A stretch of 64,000 nt of DNA from Whalleya microplaca (taxonomy: Eukaryota; Ascomycota; Sordariomycetes; Xylariales; Xylariaceae): NCBI GenBank assembly GCA_022497155.1, contig MU385719.1:372001-436000 (forward strand). The letters are read 5' to 3'. Of the stretch, positions 25,353-37,887 are shown piece by piece. Both the position numbers and the translations under genes were made by a program. Each line of letters starts with the position of its first letter. The stretch's first letter is position 1. The notes below the pieces were generated by a model. It had not been told where the DNA came from. It saw only the letters and a program-made list of their open reading frames with translations, and ran no database searches.

Positions 25353-26330
25353 AATCCAGGAGGCCAGATTTGGATGGCTGACCGACTGGGCTAGCTTGCT
25401 CACTGTTTGGTTGGAGATGATGCATGATGATGATAGTTACGAACGGTTAAAAATAAGGGGCAGTCAGCAAGTAATCACAATAGGATTGCTATTTCAGGTA
25501 CGCATTGGAACGATTGTCAAACTTCAAAGAGGGAGGAAAAGGATATGTATGTCTTGTTGTTCTCTGTCTTGATAGATAGCAACCCCTCTCTATGAGCAGA
25601 AGTCAACGGTCAATGTATCCAGTTGCTCCAAGAGCACGTGATACTGTCGAGTGAGGAGTCTGATCTGACCGAACGACGTGTTCTCCTAGCTCTAGTGCTG
25701 AAGATAGCTAGCTTCTTCCGTCCCAAATATGAACATGAAGAAGAATCAGAGCATATGATAAGTCTTCTCTTCGTATGTAGACATGTTATTGCACCTTGAT
25801 AGTTCCTTTCCATCCTTCCTCCCTGTTCAGCCATAGAGTTTCCTAACCGCTGATACGCGTCTCAAGATACTGACAATAGCGGGGTCGACCTTTTCTGTCT
25901 TAAAAAAACATAAAATATAAGAAACGAAGCGAATGGATACAGATAAAAGTGGCATGTAGGCACAGGAAGAAGAAACAAGTATATATGGTGTGAAGTAAAC
26001 AGACAAAATCTCAACACAAAAGCGCTTCCTCCCTAGTGGTATAATCCGCTGCGCCCAGAACGCCGGCTCCCCTCCCCCTTTCCGCAGAGAGGTATGATTC
26101 ATATAAAAAAGACCCATGTTCCCTCGATTCAAGTATATCAACGCCGCCACACAGCTTTCAAGTTCAAGCAGCAAAAACCAGCCGCCCTCCGGGGATATCA
26201 TCTGCTTCTTCATATGTACACATCTAAGGTCTGAACGGCAATGAATCGTGGCGTCGGAAGCAGTCATTCTTCGGTAATATGTTTTTTCAGTCCTTCTCTT
26301 TCTCTCTTTCACATAATAAAATAAAAATCG
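25353..26330. other. Convergent spacer palB / zinc-finger gene
   Basis: 3' flanks of two converging genes. A 161-codon minus-strand frame (25827-26312) has no recognisable domain and most likely lies in the 3' UTR region. Confidence 0.6.
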
Positions 26331-28009
26331 TCATGCGTTACCGCGACGCCTTCGTCCCCGGCTAGGACCGTCTGGACGTTGGGAGAGGACGTCCCGGAGA
26401 AGAGGGTCATCCTTGTCTTTATCGACGTGGTGGACCCTCACGTGCCTAGAATTTAAGATCAGCTACCTCGTCGGCTTTTCTACCAAACTGGGAGTGCAAC
26501 ATACCTTTGCAGATTATCCGGCCTGGGATACTTGTGCTCTCGATCTGGACAGAACGGACACACGTACCCAGGCGAATCATGGACAAGTCCATGGCGGATC
26601 ATCTCGTTTTTGCGCTTGAAGCCCTTTCCTCCTTCAGCTCGTTGACACCCCTTCACGGGACAGTAGTGTGGACGCGCCGAAGAATGCACATTCGCATGAG
26701 AGTTGAGTAGATACTGTGTTTGGAATGGTGGCGCGTTACAACCATGAAACGTACACATGAATGTGGCTACTGGATTTGTCATATTGTCAATGCTCATCGG
26801 GTCGTTAATCGAAGCAGCGGGTGTCAAGAGCTCAGTATTTGGCGTTTCCGTATTGCTACTAGTGTACTCCGGGTTAGATCGGTAGTGACTCGTACTACTG
26901 GCACTCGAATACATGTAAGTCGAAGGGCTCATAGCCGGTAACGTGTGGGCCGGAGAAGGTATGCCTTGCCGATACGCATCGTTCGGGGAAATTGGTGGCG
27001 AAATATGGCTTCCAGGAATACCATTCATCCGTGGCGGACCTGCTGGAGGAGAATGCGGAAACCGAGGAGGGTGGCGCACGGCTAGATCTCTTGGAGGGCC
27101 CGTGAGTTGCTCTAGGAGTGTTGATCTTATCGACGGGAGCGCCTCATGGCTAGTCGTGTCGGATTTCGGAGAGGAACCCTGGATAGGAGCTAATTCCCCA
27201 TGGCTAGTAGGACCCAAGCTAGTTGGCGACATGACGTTGTTAGGATGCATCAAAACCTGACCTGGTGCATGGCTTCGCGGAGAATACAGCTCTTGCGAAC
27301 CCTGCGAAGTATAAGGAGAGATTGGCGCAGCAAGCACAGGCCTATTCGCATCCTTCGTTGAACCATCTTCACGCGCCCCATTGCTCGTCAAACTCTCATT
27401 CGGCCTTGGATTTTGCGCAACTCGATCATTATCATCCGAGGGTTGCGAATCATCCGATACGGTCGACTTCGAAGCGGCTTTTGCAGCAGTAAGCATACCA
27501 ACGGCATTCGTCGCGAGAAATTGCAGATCGAGCGGCATGGGCCCCGACGCTTCGGTGGCGCGTTGACTGTGGCGCTGCGCTATATCGGGGGACATCTCGT
27601 GACTCTTGATATCCTCCTCGTCCCCCGACTCATCGAGCGTTTCGTCCGAACCGCACTTGCTTTGGTCGTCGTCGTCGTCGTCGTAGTTGGGGCCTAGCGG
27701 TCGGGACCAGGCCTCTTGGGCAATCTCTGGTCGTCTTCCACCGTCGAGATACTGTACCAAGATCGCATCGCCTTGGCTAGGACGAACCTTTCGCCGACGA
27801 TTAGAAGACTTGTGACCCGAGCTGGGAGAATGACTGACTTTTACAAAAGGTATAGCCGGCGGTGAGTGCGTGGGTTCAAGCCGAGGACAGTGAGGCTTCA
27901 TCAAGGGGCTGTTTTGGGGTAAGACCTCGTCCGGGTCATAAACGTCGCTAGCTGAAGGGTCGTGAGCGAAGATCGAACCGGCGGTCGTCATGCTTTCGCT
28001 GGCAGGCAT
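26331..28009 (-). CDS. C2H2 zinc-finger protein, probable transcription factor
   Basis: Exon 1 (28009-26505) and exon 2 (26445-26331) give 539 residues. The long N-terminal part is disordered and Ser/Pro-rich, with a basic patch (SSNRRRKVRPSQGDAI) and an Asp run from a GTC/GAC triplet tract. Near the C-terminus (about 412-505) are three zinc-finger units: CTFHGC with HANVH, CPVKGC with HGLVH, and CPFC with HVRVH. The intron splits the third finger just before its first His. The protein ends in a basic GRRRRGNA tail. The target and pathway are not known to me; a nuclear DNA-binding role is inferred from the fingers. The start at 28009 is the first ATG of the open frame. A GTGAGTAA immediately upstream (about 28020-28027) could be the donor of an extra 5' exon, so the start is slightly uncertain. 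Confidence 0.85.
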
Positions 28010-29156
28010 GGAGTGGCCGTTACTCACGCATCGGTCGACTCAAGTCATCATAAAAATCCAAGAATAGTTCTCAGTTGCCGCAGCCGTGGACGGGAATGCC
28101 AACTTAGTTAACACAGTCACAGTCGCGGTCACCCTCCCATCCGTGTAAGTGACTTGCGAATCGTGAAGTGAAGTGTCGTCCAAGCGCGCGCAAGGATTTA
28201 CCAAGCCGACTGATTGAGTGAGCGTCAAGTCAAGTATAGACGATAGGCACCATGCGCAGTCGTAAGGTCCGAGGTAATAAGAGCCGCACGCAATTTGGTG
28301 GGTATCAGGGACCCCTACGTTAAGTGGCGAGGTGGTCGCTCGCTGCCGGGGGAAAAGTGCCTGCGACTCCTAGGGCGCAACGCGCAAGATGGAGAAGATT
28401 CCGGGGTAAATGACAGAGCAAGGCAGGGGAAATTGAAAAGATAAAAGAATGGAAGAGGCCGCGCCAAAACCAGATCTTGGGAAGGGATGTGATTAATGGT
28501 CGATTGAGGTTAGACGACAGACAGGCACGGTGACAGTGAACAGACGGCAACTGGGTAGGTAATGCTACGGTACCTCTCTCTGGCCTGAGCCTGAGGGGGG
28601 GTGGGCTTGATGGATACCAGCTGTATGCGGACCGCGAGAACCCTCGTGACCGCCAAAGGCTTCGACTGGCGATTAGGGTGATACAACGATGCGTGGTAAC
28701 GTCTTGTAAGGCAGGTAAGGTTTGGCGTAAATAATGTAAGGCGGGGGATATGCCGCGGAGCCTCCTCTTTTTTCTCGTAGTGGGATGGGGTTTTTAATGG
28801 AGACAGACCTCTACAGGGAGGTCCTTGATTTTTTGGGCTGGTAACCGGATGGGATCATTCAAATTGCCAGATTGCGCCGTGTGATAGGCAGGCTTGAAGG
28901 CAAAGCCCGCACTGAGACCGGGGTTATAAGCTTTCTGCTTGGTTAGACCGGCAGGGGTCTGACATCCAGAAGCGAGTTTCTGCGAGCGATGCCCTCCGGC
29001 GAGTCAGGAACTGATAGTCTAGGTACCCTCGGGAGTTTCGTTTATCTCTCGCTGTCTCCTCACTCCCCGACTGCAATTTACTGGACCCCGACCAGAAGGG
29101 ACGGGGAAAGAAGGGGGAACAAGTATGGGGACAGGAATAGGGATAAGCCGAATAAG

Positions 29157-29184
29157 GACGGATGGATGGACGGATGGATGATGT
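29157..29184. repeat. GGATGGATGGAC simple repeat
   Basis: A GGAT/GGAC tetranucleotide tract in the gene-free region. Confidence 0.8.
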
Positions 29185-29709
29185 TGGGAAGGATGTATGT
29201 GCGCGTATGAATCAACGATGATGTATGAAATAAAAAAGAAGAATATATTATCGATCCTTCTCTCTCTCCAGGATTCTGTTCTAGCCGTCTGCTGGGCCAA
29301 TTGAGGCCAAGTCTGGGGATGTTGTTGTATTACAAATGGTTCCACCGACGCTTGGGGTTGGAGAGTTGGAGGTTAACGAGCCAGAAGGAAGACTAGGCTT
29401 GCGTGCGGCGAAGACATGCGGCTGTGAGGATGTCGACCCAAGCGCCAAGACTGGGTAAGGTGCAGTGTGTGTACTTGGGTACTTGCGTTTTCAAGTACCT
29501 TCGTACACCCAGCACTGGAGATAGACCGACATGCAGCTCACAGAGAGGTAGGAGCTACATGTAGGTACTATACTACTATGTGCGTAGGTAGAGGCAAGGT
29601 AGGTATGTCGGTAAAGTTTCGTACCTGCCGTCCCTGCCGTCAAATTCCCGCGTCGGCCTTGCTATTGAAGGTTTGCCGTCTGGTCTGTAGGATAAGGTTC
29701 CAAGGCCCA

Positions 29710-29783
29710 GGCGATGTCAACTCCAAGGCGTTCCAGGTTGTCAACCCCAAGGCGATGTCAACCCCAATGTCCAATGTCAACCC
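29710..29783. repeat. Imperfect GATGTCAACCCCAA repeat
   Basis: Motifs of the type GGCGATGTCAAC(T/C)CC(A)A and AATGTCAACCC recur four times with small differences in about 74 bp. This suggests a decayed short tandem duplication. Confidence 0.6.
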
Positions 29784-32700
29784 TCTTTACAAATGCTCCC
29801 GCAGTCAGCCCCCAGATGCAATGCTGCTGCGGTACAGCAACTAACCGTCCTGGGTGATGACTATGCCCGCAATTCCGCAGATGGGCTCGTCTACCAGCGA
29901 ATCCCGCTTCGGAAAATTCGATGTAGGGTATCCCACTTCTTCCGAGCCGCTCCGGTTTCGAGGTGTGAGTTTTGTAAGCACTCTTTTCCTGGCTGCGGAA
30001 TGACGGGAGGGCGGCTTGGGCAGCCTACTGGATGATGAACAGGATGTAATGGATCGACGAGAATGCGTCAGTGTGACTAGGGGTACAGAATGGGGTAGGA
30101 GTCGATGTTGTGGTGTCAGCATTGATAGGATATCCTGGACTTGTTATTTCTGCGGGGACGATGAGAGCACTGAGCACGAAGTGGTATTGATAATAAGATC
30201 TGTGGTCGTTCAAATAATGATCTGATGTTGTCGGGTAGGGTATGTGGATGAGGCTACAGATGTCGCAACAATATTCTTTATTTGAACGTCACTTAACAGA
30301 ACTCCCGTTGAGTAAAATCGAGGAGTTGTTATGAATAGAGGCACAATAAGATATGCGAGACAACTGCAATTGGAAAGAGGAGGGAGGTAAGAACGAGGAC
30401 AGATCGAGAGGAAGGCCGGCGTGTATCACGGTGTAGGTGCGGAGTTTTCTCTCACATATTCTTTGGTTGGTATAAGATGGCATTGAGAACCTTACATACT
30501 ACCATGCTACGAGTTACATTGAATTTTTACGTATCGCGGCGTTCGCCTTGGACCGCTCACTCAGCATGTACAGCTGGGCGCCTTACGCATATATGAATGA
30601 CCTTTTGGGGGCATGAAAAACGGAAATATTGTGCGTATTGTTTCGTGTAAGTGCGCGGCGCAGTAAATCCGTCCTAGATTGACTCTCACCAAATGCACTT
30701 ATGTAATTGCCTATTGGGCGTTCAAGTTAGCGGGTTCACCCACATCTAGAAGATGTATACTAACCTGGAAGCGTTGCCGGATCTCATTCGAGCACCCGGT
30801 GAAATGAGATATTCCTCGCTTTCCCAACTTCCCAGTATGGACGGGACCAGTTTTATCAACGGATGTGCCACGCGAAGGGTGGGATGCCAGCACTGGGGAT
30901 TCAAGGTAGCACTCTCGGGAAGCCACTTAGAATGACCGCAGGGGCATGGGCAATGGGCAATAGGCAATGAGAAAAGGTCTGGCCTTGCCGTGACGTGGAC
31001 TCGACAGAATCGCACTATGATACAGCCGCAATATGCTAACCTAGCCGCTTGCTGACTGCACGGCGCAAAAGCCCGCCTGGTACCTAATTGCGCATATATG
31101 TCTGCCTAGACTTGTCTGCCTTACTCTATTATCTAAGGGAAAGGTTGGGCATGATTGTCATTTGTCTTGCTATTGTTCTGTGTATGTAATTCTTGTCTGC
31201 GGCACAACTCCATCCTGTTGATTATCACCGAGGTAGGTCTCCAATGCGCGGTGAACTTTGCGGTCACTAGTAGGATTCTTAGGCCATTGTCCCGGTAAAG
31301 GAAAGAGGAGTCATGAGTTCTGTGGGGTCTTCGGGAGGCCTCCTAGTACCGATATTGATATGGACATGGACAACTTGCCTGAAAGGGGTGTGAGAGCGAA
31401 CACTTCAACTCCTCTTCGCCTGAGTTTCGCTTGCACAAGCGGCTATGGGTGGGTCGCAACCACGGGCATGCATACTCACTTCAGGTAGCCAGGTGTATGT
31501 ACAGTGTAGTATGTAGCTTTATGTATGAGAGATGGATGTGGGATGGGATGGGATGGCTGGATGAGAGATAGGTTGCCCAACAAGCCGACAGGTCACGGTA
31601 TTGGACGTCCAGGTTGAAGAGTTGTGCTCGTAAATCGTAAACCGATGTGATTGGGGATCGGTGGAGGTAGGCAAGGTATATACATGTAAAAAAAGGACTG
31701 TACTGTAGTAAGAAAATCCGTAAAGAAAGATGGAACATACAGGAATACTTGAATACGGATTGGAGAAGTGAGCGGGAGACTGGGGGTGTAGATCGGGGTT
31801 GGGTGGAAACAGATGGGTGATGGTTTGAGAGAGAGAATGCGCGCAACGCTGAGAAATCCATCCCCTTTTCTTATCCATGTCTGCCATGTCTCTCTGCCCG
31901 CAGGCTTGCATGCCTGCAGGTGTGTGGTGTGTGGTCATCTTCAGCGGAAGATGCGGCGACGGTTGCAGTTTATTAAAGTATACATAGGTACATGAGTATG
32001 GATTCTTTCGGCGCAATACGGCATCCAATGATCTCTCCCCTAGTGGAATACCTGATCAGCATCGACTCCGCCTCAAAGCTGCCAAGACACGCAGGGCCAC
32101 GATGGGGTAGCATGGCAAACATTTCAGCCGCCTTCCAATCATCGCAACGTCCTACCAGTTTTGTCTCTTCAAAAGTGCTCAGTTACGTTCCAATTTACGC
32201 AGTCTATCCCCCCCAATGTCACCCATCCATCAGCTTTCGCAATAATATTGACCTACACAAAGTACGGGCGCTTCCTTATAAACCCGAAATCCGTCATTAA
32301 ATGCGCTCTTACGGATTGTCTGCTGTTCCTCGTATCTATAAATGGTTGCGAACAGTCACATCATTCGACCTACAGTTAGGACTCGAACAAAACAGAGGCC
32401 TTTTGTTTTCTGCCTGGAATCCTCAGTAATCGGATATATGCTTGGCTGGCCATAGCCTATCATTTGTCCCACGCCTCAACATGATAAATATCTCGACGCA
32501 CAGATGCCCAGGCGATTGGTGATTCGTGAATCAGCTCTATCACAGATGCCGCCTGCGTTCCTTGACATCACTCTCCCAGCGGAACATTCGGCCTGCGTGC
32601 TTCTCGGCCAATTGTGGTATTCTTCTTACCTGCCTTCCACCGGTAACCCATGTTCCCCTTGGAAGGGATATACCGGTGAACAATTACTACCAGCTGTCCT

Positions 32701-34350
32701 GGTCCATCTTCTTGTACGCGCACCAAGAGGCGGTGTCTGACTAGCGAGTGCGGCTCAGCGTACAAGATTATGCAGTGTTCAAGCCTCGAGGGCCGTCATT
32801 GGTCCTCGGGGCATCTTTCAAGGAGCAACCGCCGTTGTTTGTCACCAGTTCAAGTTATGTTGGTGACGCACACGATGATAGACGTATCTGTGTACACGTA
32901 TCACGGACCCCGCTCTTGTCTTGTCGGAATCCCATGAAGGAAACCTCGGGTTCCTTGAAGCTTCCTTCAGCCGCCTCGGCTAACCTGCATGGGAGCCAAG
33001 TTGAGCCTCTACTATAGCCGCACCTAGTTGAAACATGGCTCCATTTTGTCTAACTAACAAACAAGGAACGTATCAGCCTCCGTGCAACCTTAACTCATAT
33101 ATAGTTGGATTTAGGCATCCAGATACTCGCTGGCTGGCTGGTTGGTAATAGGTTTCGGCCACGACGGTCGATGTCGAACCGGGGCCTCGTAGTTCTATAA
33201 TCCATCATCTCTCATATTCCACCAATGATATGCACCCGGCTGGGATAGCTGTATTGAGTGATGCTTGCACACCGTATCTGCGCTTTATATTCACCTCGAG
33301 ATAGGACTCATCTTTCAAGTCTTAACAGATCAATTTGTAAAAGGGGGCTTGATTATTCAGAGTTGATTTATTTCTGAACTACCCGCCACTTCGGCATTTC
33401 ATCAAGTGGAGAAGTTACACATTACCCTCAACAGTTGATGCATCGAGAACTCTTCCAGATGTCCGGATGTACGCCACCTCTCCGCCCAGCTCGCTGCCAG
33501 AGTGATACACAGGGATAGGAGTCGAAAGGTTAATATAACAGATTTAGACTACGAAACATCAGTGACGTGGGATGCATATGAGCATTCACAAGAGCAGCGA
33601 GAAGAGTTCAACAATATAAGAATACCAATACCTATATGGTGAGATCTAACTATATTACTCCTAGAATCTGCCTTTAGTTTTCTAAAGCCTGATAGGAGAC
33701 TTAGGCACCCATACATGTCTTTGAGAAAAACCGATTGCTACAACAGTGCCCATTCTACTATGATGGGTTGTAAATTGCATCACTGTGGCTGATTTATATG
33801 CAGGACTCTCCGAGGCGCCTCAATCCACATTCGTAACAACCGAGTAGGTGGTTTATGTATGTCCACAATGAGTGCCAAGACCGTGGGTAGTATTAATCTG
33901 TTAAAGAATATATAGAGCCGTACCACCATTATTCAACAAAACCTCTAGTGCCGATAGTGCCAAACTGAAGAGAGGTTCTGCCACTACGATATCTGGTTTA
34001 ACTATAAAGATTCGGTGAAGAGAATAGGTCTAGGACCCGTAGTCCCGATCAAAAGAGACTAGGCGTCCGAAGGGTAGAAGCGATAGTGAACGAAAAGCGT
34101 AATAAAATTATAGACTTGAATATTGCATACCCAATCTTTTAATTAGAGCTGTAATGTTGTGCGTCTCATTCAAGCCGGATCAGCCCCACCTGAAGGTTCC
34201 CCGCTTGAATGACTCCGAAGAGTCATAAGTTACCAAGGCTAGCTAATGATTAGCCGATCTGTCACAAAGGGAACACCATAGTCAGTCAATCAGAAGCAGG
34301 CAGTGACAAGTTAAGATTCTGACAGTAGGACAGAAGGAACAAAAATCGAT

Positions 34351-35775
34351 ATGGCACTACCAGCTACCATGAACGCGGTCGTCTTCGACGGCCCGTTTAA
34401 GGTCTCACTCCAGCAGCGGCCGGTGCCGAAAAGTGACCAACTTCCCCTCTCCCGAAAGGCGGAGATAGAGCTCGACTAATACGGCATATACAGTACAGCA
34501 AGATGGAGACATCATAGTCAAAGTCCATTCAACGGCTCTCTGTGGATCGTGCGTTCGGCATCCTACAGCCCCTTTTTGTGTTGCTTCTTGAATAACCCGT
34601 GACATCTCCTAGCGAACTCCATGTCTTCCGCGGCCACCAAACATCGAACACCGGGTTCATCATGGGCCATGAGTTCACGGGGACGGTCGTCGAAGTTGGC
34701 AAAGATGTCAAGTCTGTAACGATTGGCGACAGGGTTGTCTCGCCTTTCACCGTGTCTTGGTAAGATGAATCGGCCGCTCCCGCGTTGAAGATCGATAGTT
34801 GACATATCATATTCCACAGCTTGAATTGCTTCTATTGCAAGAATGGGTATTCGTGCCGATGTGAAAATGGCCTACTATTTGGCTGTGAGAAATTAGATGG
34901 GGGCCAAGCCGACTATGTGCGAGTCCCCTTGGCTGACGGCACAGTTGTGAAGGCGCCACCGGAGATAGACGACAATGCGCTCGTACTCATGGCCGATATA
35001 TTCCCAACGGGATTCTTCGGAGCCAGAAATGCCTTCAACTCACTTGGTTCGCAAGATCCATCCGAAGCAACGATCGTGGTTGTTGGCTGTGGCCCTGTCG
35101 GTTTGTGTGCGATAGTCTCGGCGCTTGAGTATAAGCCGAAGCATCTCTTCGCCATTGACAGCATTGACAGCCGTCTTGAACTTGCGAAGAGTTTAGGCGC
35201 AGAACCTCTCAACTTCATGCAGGATAAAGAGGGCATGATTGCCAAGATCAAGGAAGCCACAGATGGTCGTGGTGCAGACGCCGTAATTGAAGTAGTTGGG
35301 TTAAGCCCTGCTTTGAGGACGGCGTTTGATGTTTTGAGACCCTTCGGCTTCATCAGCAGTATTGGAGTCCACAATGCCGGAGTGAGTAAGAATCGAAGGT
35401 GTACTCGCTTATACTCTACTAACTTCATTCATCAGATCCCATATGATGGCACGGAGGGATACAGGTATCGGCCCTGGCAATCTCACTTTGGGGCCTTCTG
35501 ACTGATTATCGGCGCAGCAAGAATTTGAGGATCCAAATGGGAAGATGTCCAGTTCGTTCCATTTTTCCCGACGCGCTTAAGGTGTTAGCCAAGAAGCAGC
35601 ATCTTTTCGGGTAAGTCTGCTGCTTGACATCTACTATGCCAATCTACTCGTCCATGATCGTAGCTAACTCACTACGAGATTCATGTTCGACAAAATCATG
35701 CCGTTGTCCATGGCCGTATCCGGCTATGATTTGTTTGACAAGATGCAAGTGCAGAAGGTCGTTTTCAAGCCGTAA
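34351..35775 (+). CDS. Zinc-dependent medium-chain alcohol dehydrogenase
   Basis: Seven exons (34351-34432, 34494-34548, 34613-34759, 34820-35381, 35436-35464, 35518-35610 and 35679-35775) give 354 residues. Catalytic-zinc ligands are visible as Cys44 (TALCGSELH) and His65-Glu66 (MGHEFTG). The structural-zinc lobe has Cys95, Cys98, Cys101 and Cys109 (CLNCFYCKNGYSCRC). The Rossmann motif is VVVGCGPVGLCAI, followed by an acidic residue in IDSIDSRLELAKSLGAE, favouring NAD(H). It belongs to the GroES-like zinc ADH superfamily, close to formaldehyde/threonine dehydrogenase-like members; the substrate cannot be told. All six introns are short (53-68 nt), and every junction keeps frame without stops, so the gene appears intact despite the lack of a long ORF at its 5' end. 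It runs tail-to-tail with the Sen15 gene, 62 bp between stop codons. Confidence 0.88.
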
Positions 35776-35837
35776 CCGGTGGAAATGACTAGAACCAGAC
35801 TGCTTTGCCAAACGGCATGGTAGACGAAGCCGTGTGC

Positions 35838-36272
35838 TTAGTTCTGCCGAGGTTTGACAATGCCATCGTGCATGAAATAGTAAACGACGGTAGAATCGTC
35901 ATGTACCGTAGCTAAAAGAACCCTTTTGGGTCGATCCGGGCTGGTTGACGTCTTTGGAGGTACGAAATCAAACACACTTGCAAATGACTTCAGAGTCCAT
36001 TTTTCAGCTAGATGAGTTGGCAGTACCCATTCAATCTGGGGCGTCTCTGGAATCCGATCTTCTGGGTTTGGGTGGGACTTGAGAATCTCAATCTGATCAT
36101 CTGGATGTAGGTAGAGCCGCCGTGGAGGCAATCCAGAGATCAGCGGTCGTGGTAGAGGTGAGTTATCCAGGGGTGAATGAGTCAAAATTTGTAATTCGGT
36201 CCAGTCGTGTTGGTATTGAAGGTTTCCAAGAACAGAAAGGGTAAGTTGCCCTATGTGATCGCTTTCTGCCAT
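35838..36272 (-). CDS. SEN15: tRNA-splicing endonuclease subunit Sen15
   Basis: A single exon of 144 residues. The body contains LGNLQYQHDWTELQILTHSP, an insertion with LPPRRLYLHPDDQIEIL, then IEWVLPTHLAEKWTLKSFAS, KRVLLATVHDDSTVVYYFMH and a short KPRQN end. This matches fungal Sen15, the small structural subunit that pairs with Sen34/Sen2 in the heterotetramer that cuts introns out of pre-tRNA. Length and the C-terminal beta-strand motif (DSTVVYYFMHDG) are typical. Sen15 itself has no catalytic residues. The start is the only upstream ATG in frame. Confidence 0.9.
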   Translation of the reverse strand: MAESDHIGQLTLSVLGNLQYQHDWTELQILTHSPLDNSPLPRPLISGLPPRRLYLHPDDQIEILKSHPNPEDRIPETPQIEWVLPTHLAEKWTLKSFASVFDFVPPKTSTSPDRPKRVLLATVHDDSTVVYYFMHDGIVKPRQN

Positions 36273-37887
36273 TTTCTGTTTGAGTCACTTGGAGTTCGAT
36301 GTTGGTTTTCATGTGTTTTGCACGTGTTAGTCTTCATAGGAAAATGAGTACCCTTTAGGCAAGTACATGCATTAGGCGAAAGCGGTGTTAGAGGGCAGTA
36401 TGTATATCTACCTATAATTTTAGTCCGTAGGATTGATCTTAGTCGACTATATCCAGATGGTCTCTAATAAACTACTGTGGATCTTCTATTTAAGTCTTCA
36501 GGTGTGCAAGCTATTGCAATTGTAAACTCGACACTTTTATGCATCCGTCTCGGATGCCGTGTCACACTAATATATTCGGACGTAGTCGGGTGATTCTGAT
36601 ACCCACGAGAATCTAGATTGTTGATTCCCGTCCCAGATGACATCACGCTGCCAGATGACTTCCCCAAGCCCGGCACAGATCTGTACATGTACCACCGTGT
36701 CCCAGTTTCTATTGCAGACTGTGTTCGTCCATCGAGATACTACCCGTAAGTTGTGTCGGACAATGTTATTCTATCATGGGCCATGGTATCTCCCGTCGTC
36801 TTTCCCCTCTGGAATACACTTGCTACCGTTTTATAGTATGAAGGCGCATTCATGTCTTTCACAGGATTGGGGCTGAGAGCAGCGAAATCGCCGGCGCAAC
36901 CTTGGAGGCGCAGACTCTTGGCTACCTTCGCAGCCATTCAAGTGAAGAATCCAACTTCCATAAGGGCTGACGGGGAGGCCGTATACTTTGATTATTGATA
37001 GACGCGTTTCCTTTTAGTCAAAGTTGGCAATTTAGGAACAAGAAGGCATCATATGTAACTCTACTTTGATAGATTGTCAAACTATGCCAACTCATCGGCT
37101 AAGAGCATGCACCAATGAAGCTAGATGTAGAAGCGCACCGGGCAGAACGATGCCGTTCATAGTTGTACATACCTAAATATTTAACATATTCTGTAGCGAG
37201 AATAATAGTTTAGTCACTATTTATACGCGTATACCTATAACGTATCAGCTAAGTATCGCCGTTCAGCGTATCGCCAATTATATGGTCTTAGCTGACCTTT
37301 ATAGAGGATTCTATCAGCCTATCAGTCTACAGATTCTGGACCAGCCCTTTATCTGAGTGCCCCACCGCGGGTGCGAACTTCGCCTTTTTGACTCGTGTGC
37401 TGGTAATTTTGGCAGGACCTGGGCTGCTGGGGTCACTCAATGCTAATTAGGCCTCCCCCCTGCAAATTTGCCGTTTAGGCGGTACAGTGCATTTTTATGT
37501 ACAACCTCGAAATCTTGTTCTGTTGTACTTGTAGGTCAGACCTGCATATTTCAGGTTAATCGCCTTCTCTTCTCATCTACCTACTTGTACTACCTAATTG
37601 TTTTCCTACGTAACCACTTCATATCGACGAGCTACATTACCCTGCGACTCCAACCTATATGGCTTGAACCGACATAAATCTCTACACAATCACCAAGACT
37701 CGAAGGCGGATCAGACCGATTTGTTCCTACTCCTTTACTTCATCTCGACTCCCATCTCCCAGAAGTTATCCATCGGACTCCGCTGTCCATCAACGGTTCT
37801 ACATAATCATCGACTGTACCTTTCTCGTTCGTCAAACGAAAGCAAAGCGCCTACGCTATCGGTCACTGGAGCCGGCATTGTCTGAAG
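36273..37887. other. Spacer upstream of SEN15 and DUF2985 gene
   Basis: Mainly non-coding; it holds SEN15 and DUF2985 promoters. A two-exon coding-like stretch at 36636-36970 is listed separately as a weak candidate. Confidence 0.55.
36636..36970 (+). pseudogene. Possible gene remnant, two exon-like pieces
   Basis: From 36636 an open frame reads DDITLPDDFPKPGTDLYMYH and continues to RPSRYY. It then meets a good GTAAGT donor at 36746. An acceptor at 36864 restores frame and leads through IGAESSEIAGATLEAQTLGY to a stop at 36968-36970. The peptide has balanced, protein-like composition, but upstream the frame closes at a TGA near 36590-36600 and no start is evident. It may be the 3' end of a decayed gene. 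I do not recognise the family; chance cannot be excluded over about 70 codons. Confidence 0.3.

Larger units (their letters stand above)
28010..34350. other. 6.3-kb region without a recognisable gene
   Basis: All frames here are short and lack domains on both strands. The first 1-2 kb is likely the promoter and leader of the zinc-finger gene. Simple repeats (29157-29184, 29710-29783) and GTAC/TACCTA-rich tracts are present. No transposase, reverse transcriptase or long terminal repeat was recognised. Confidence 0.55.

Noticed and set aside
25827..26312. 161-codon minus-strand ORF next to the zinc-finger gene
   Set aside because: Low-complexity Lys/Arg/Ser start, no domain, and located where the 3' UTR of the zinc-finger gene should be.
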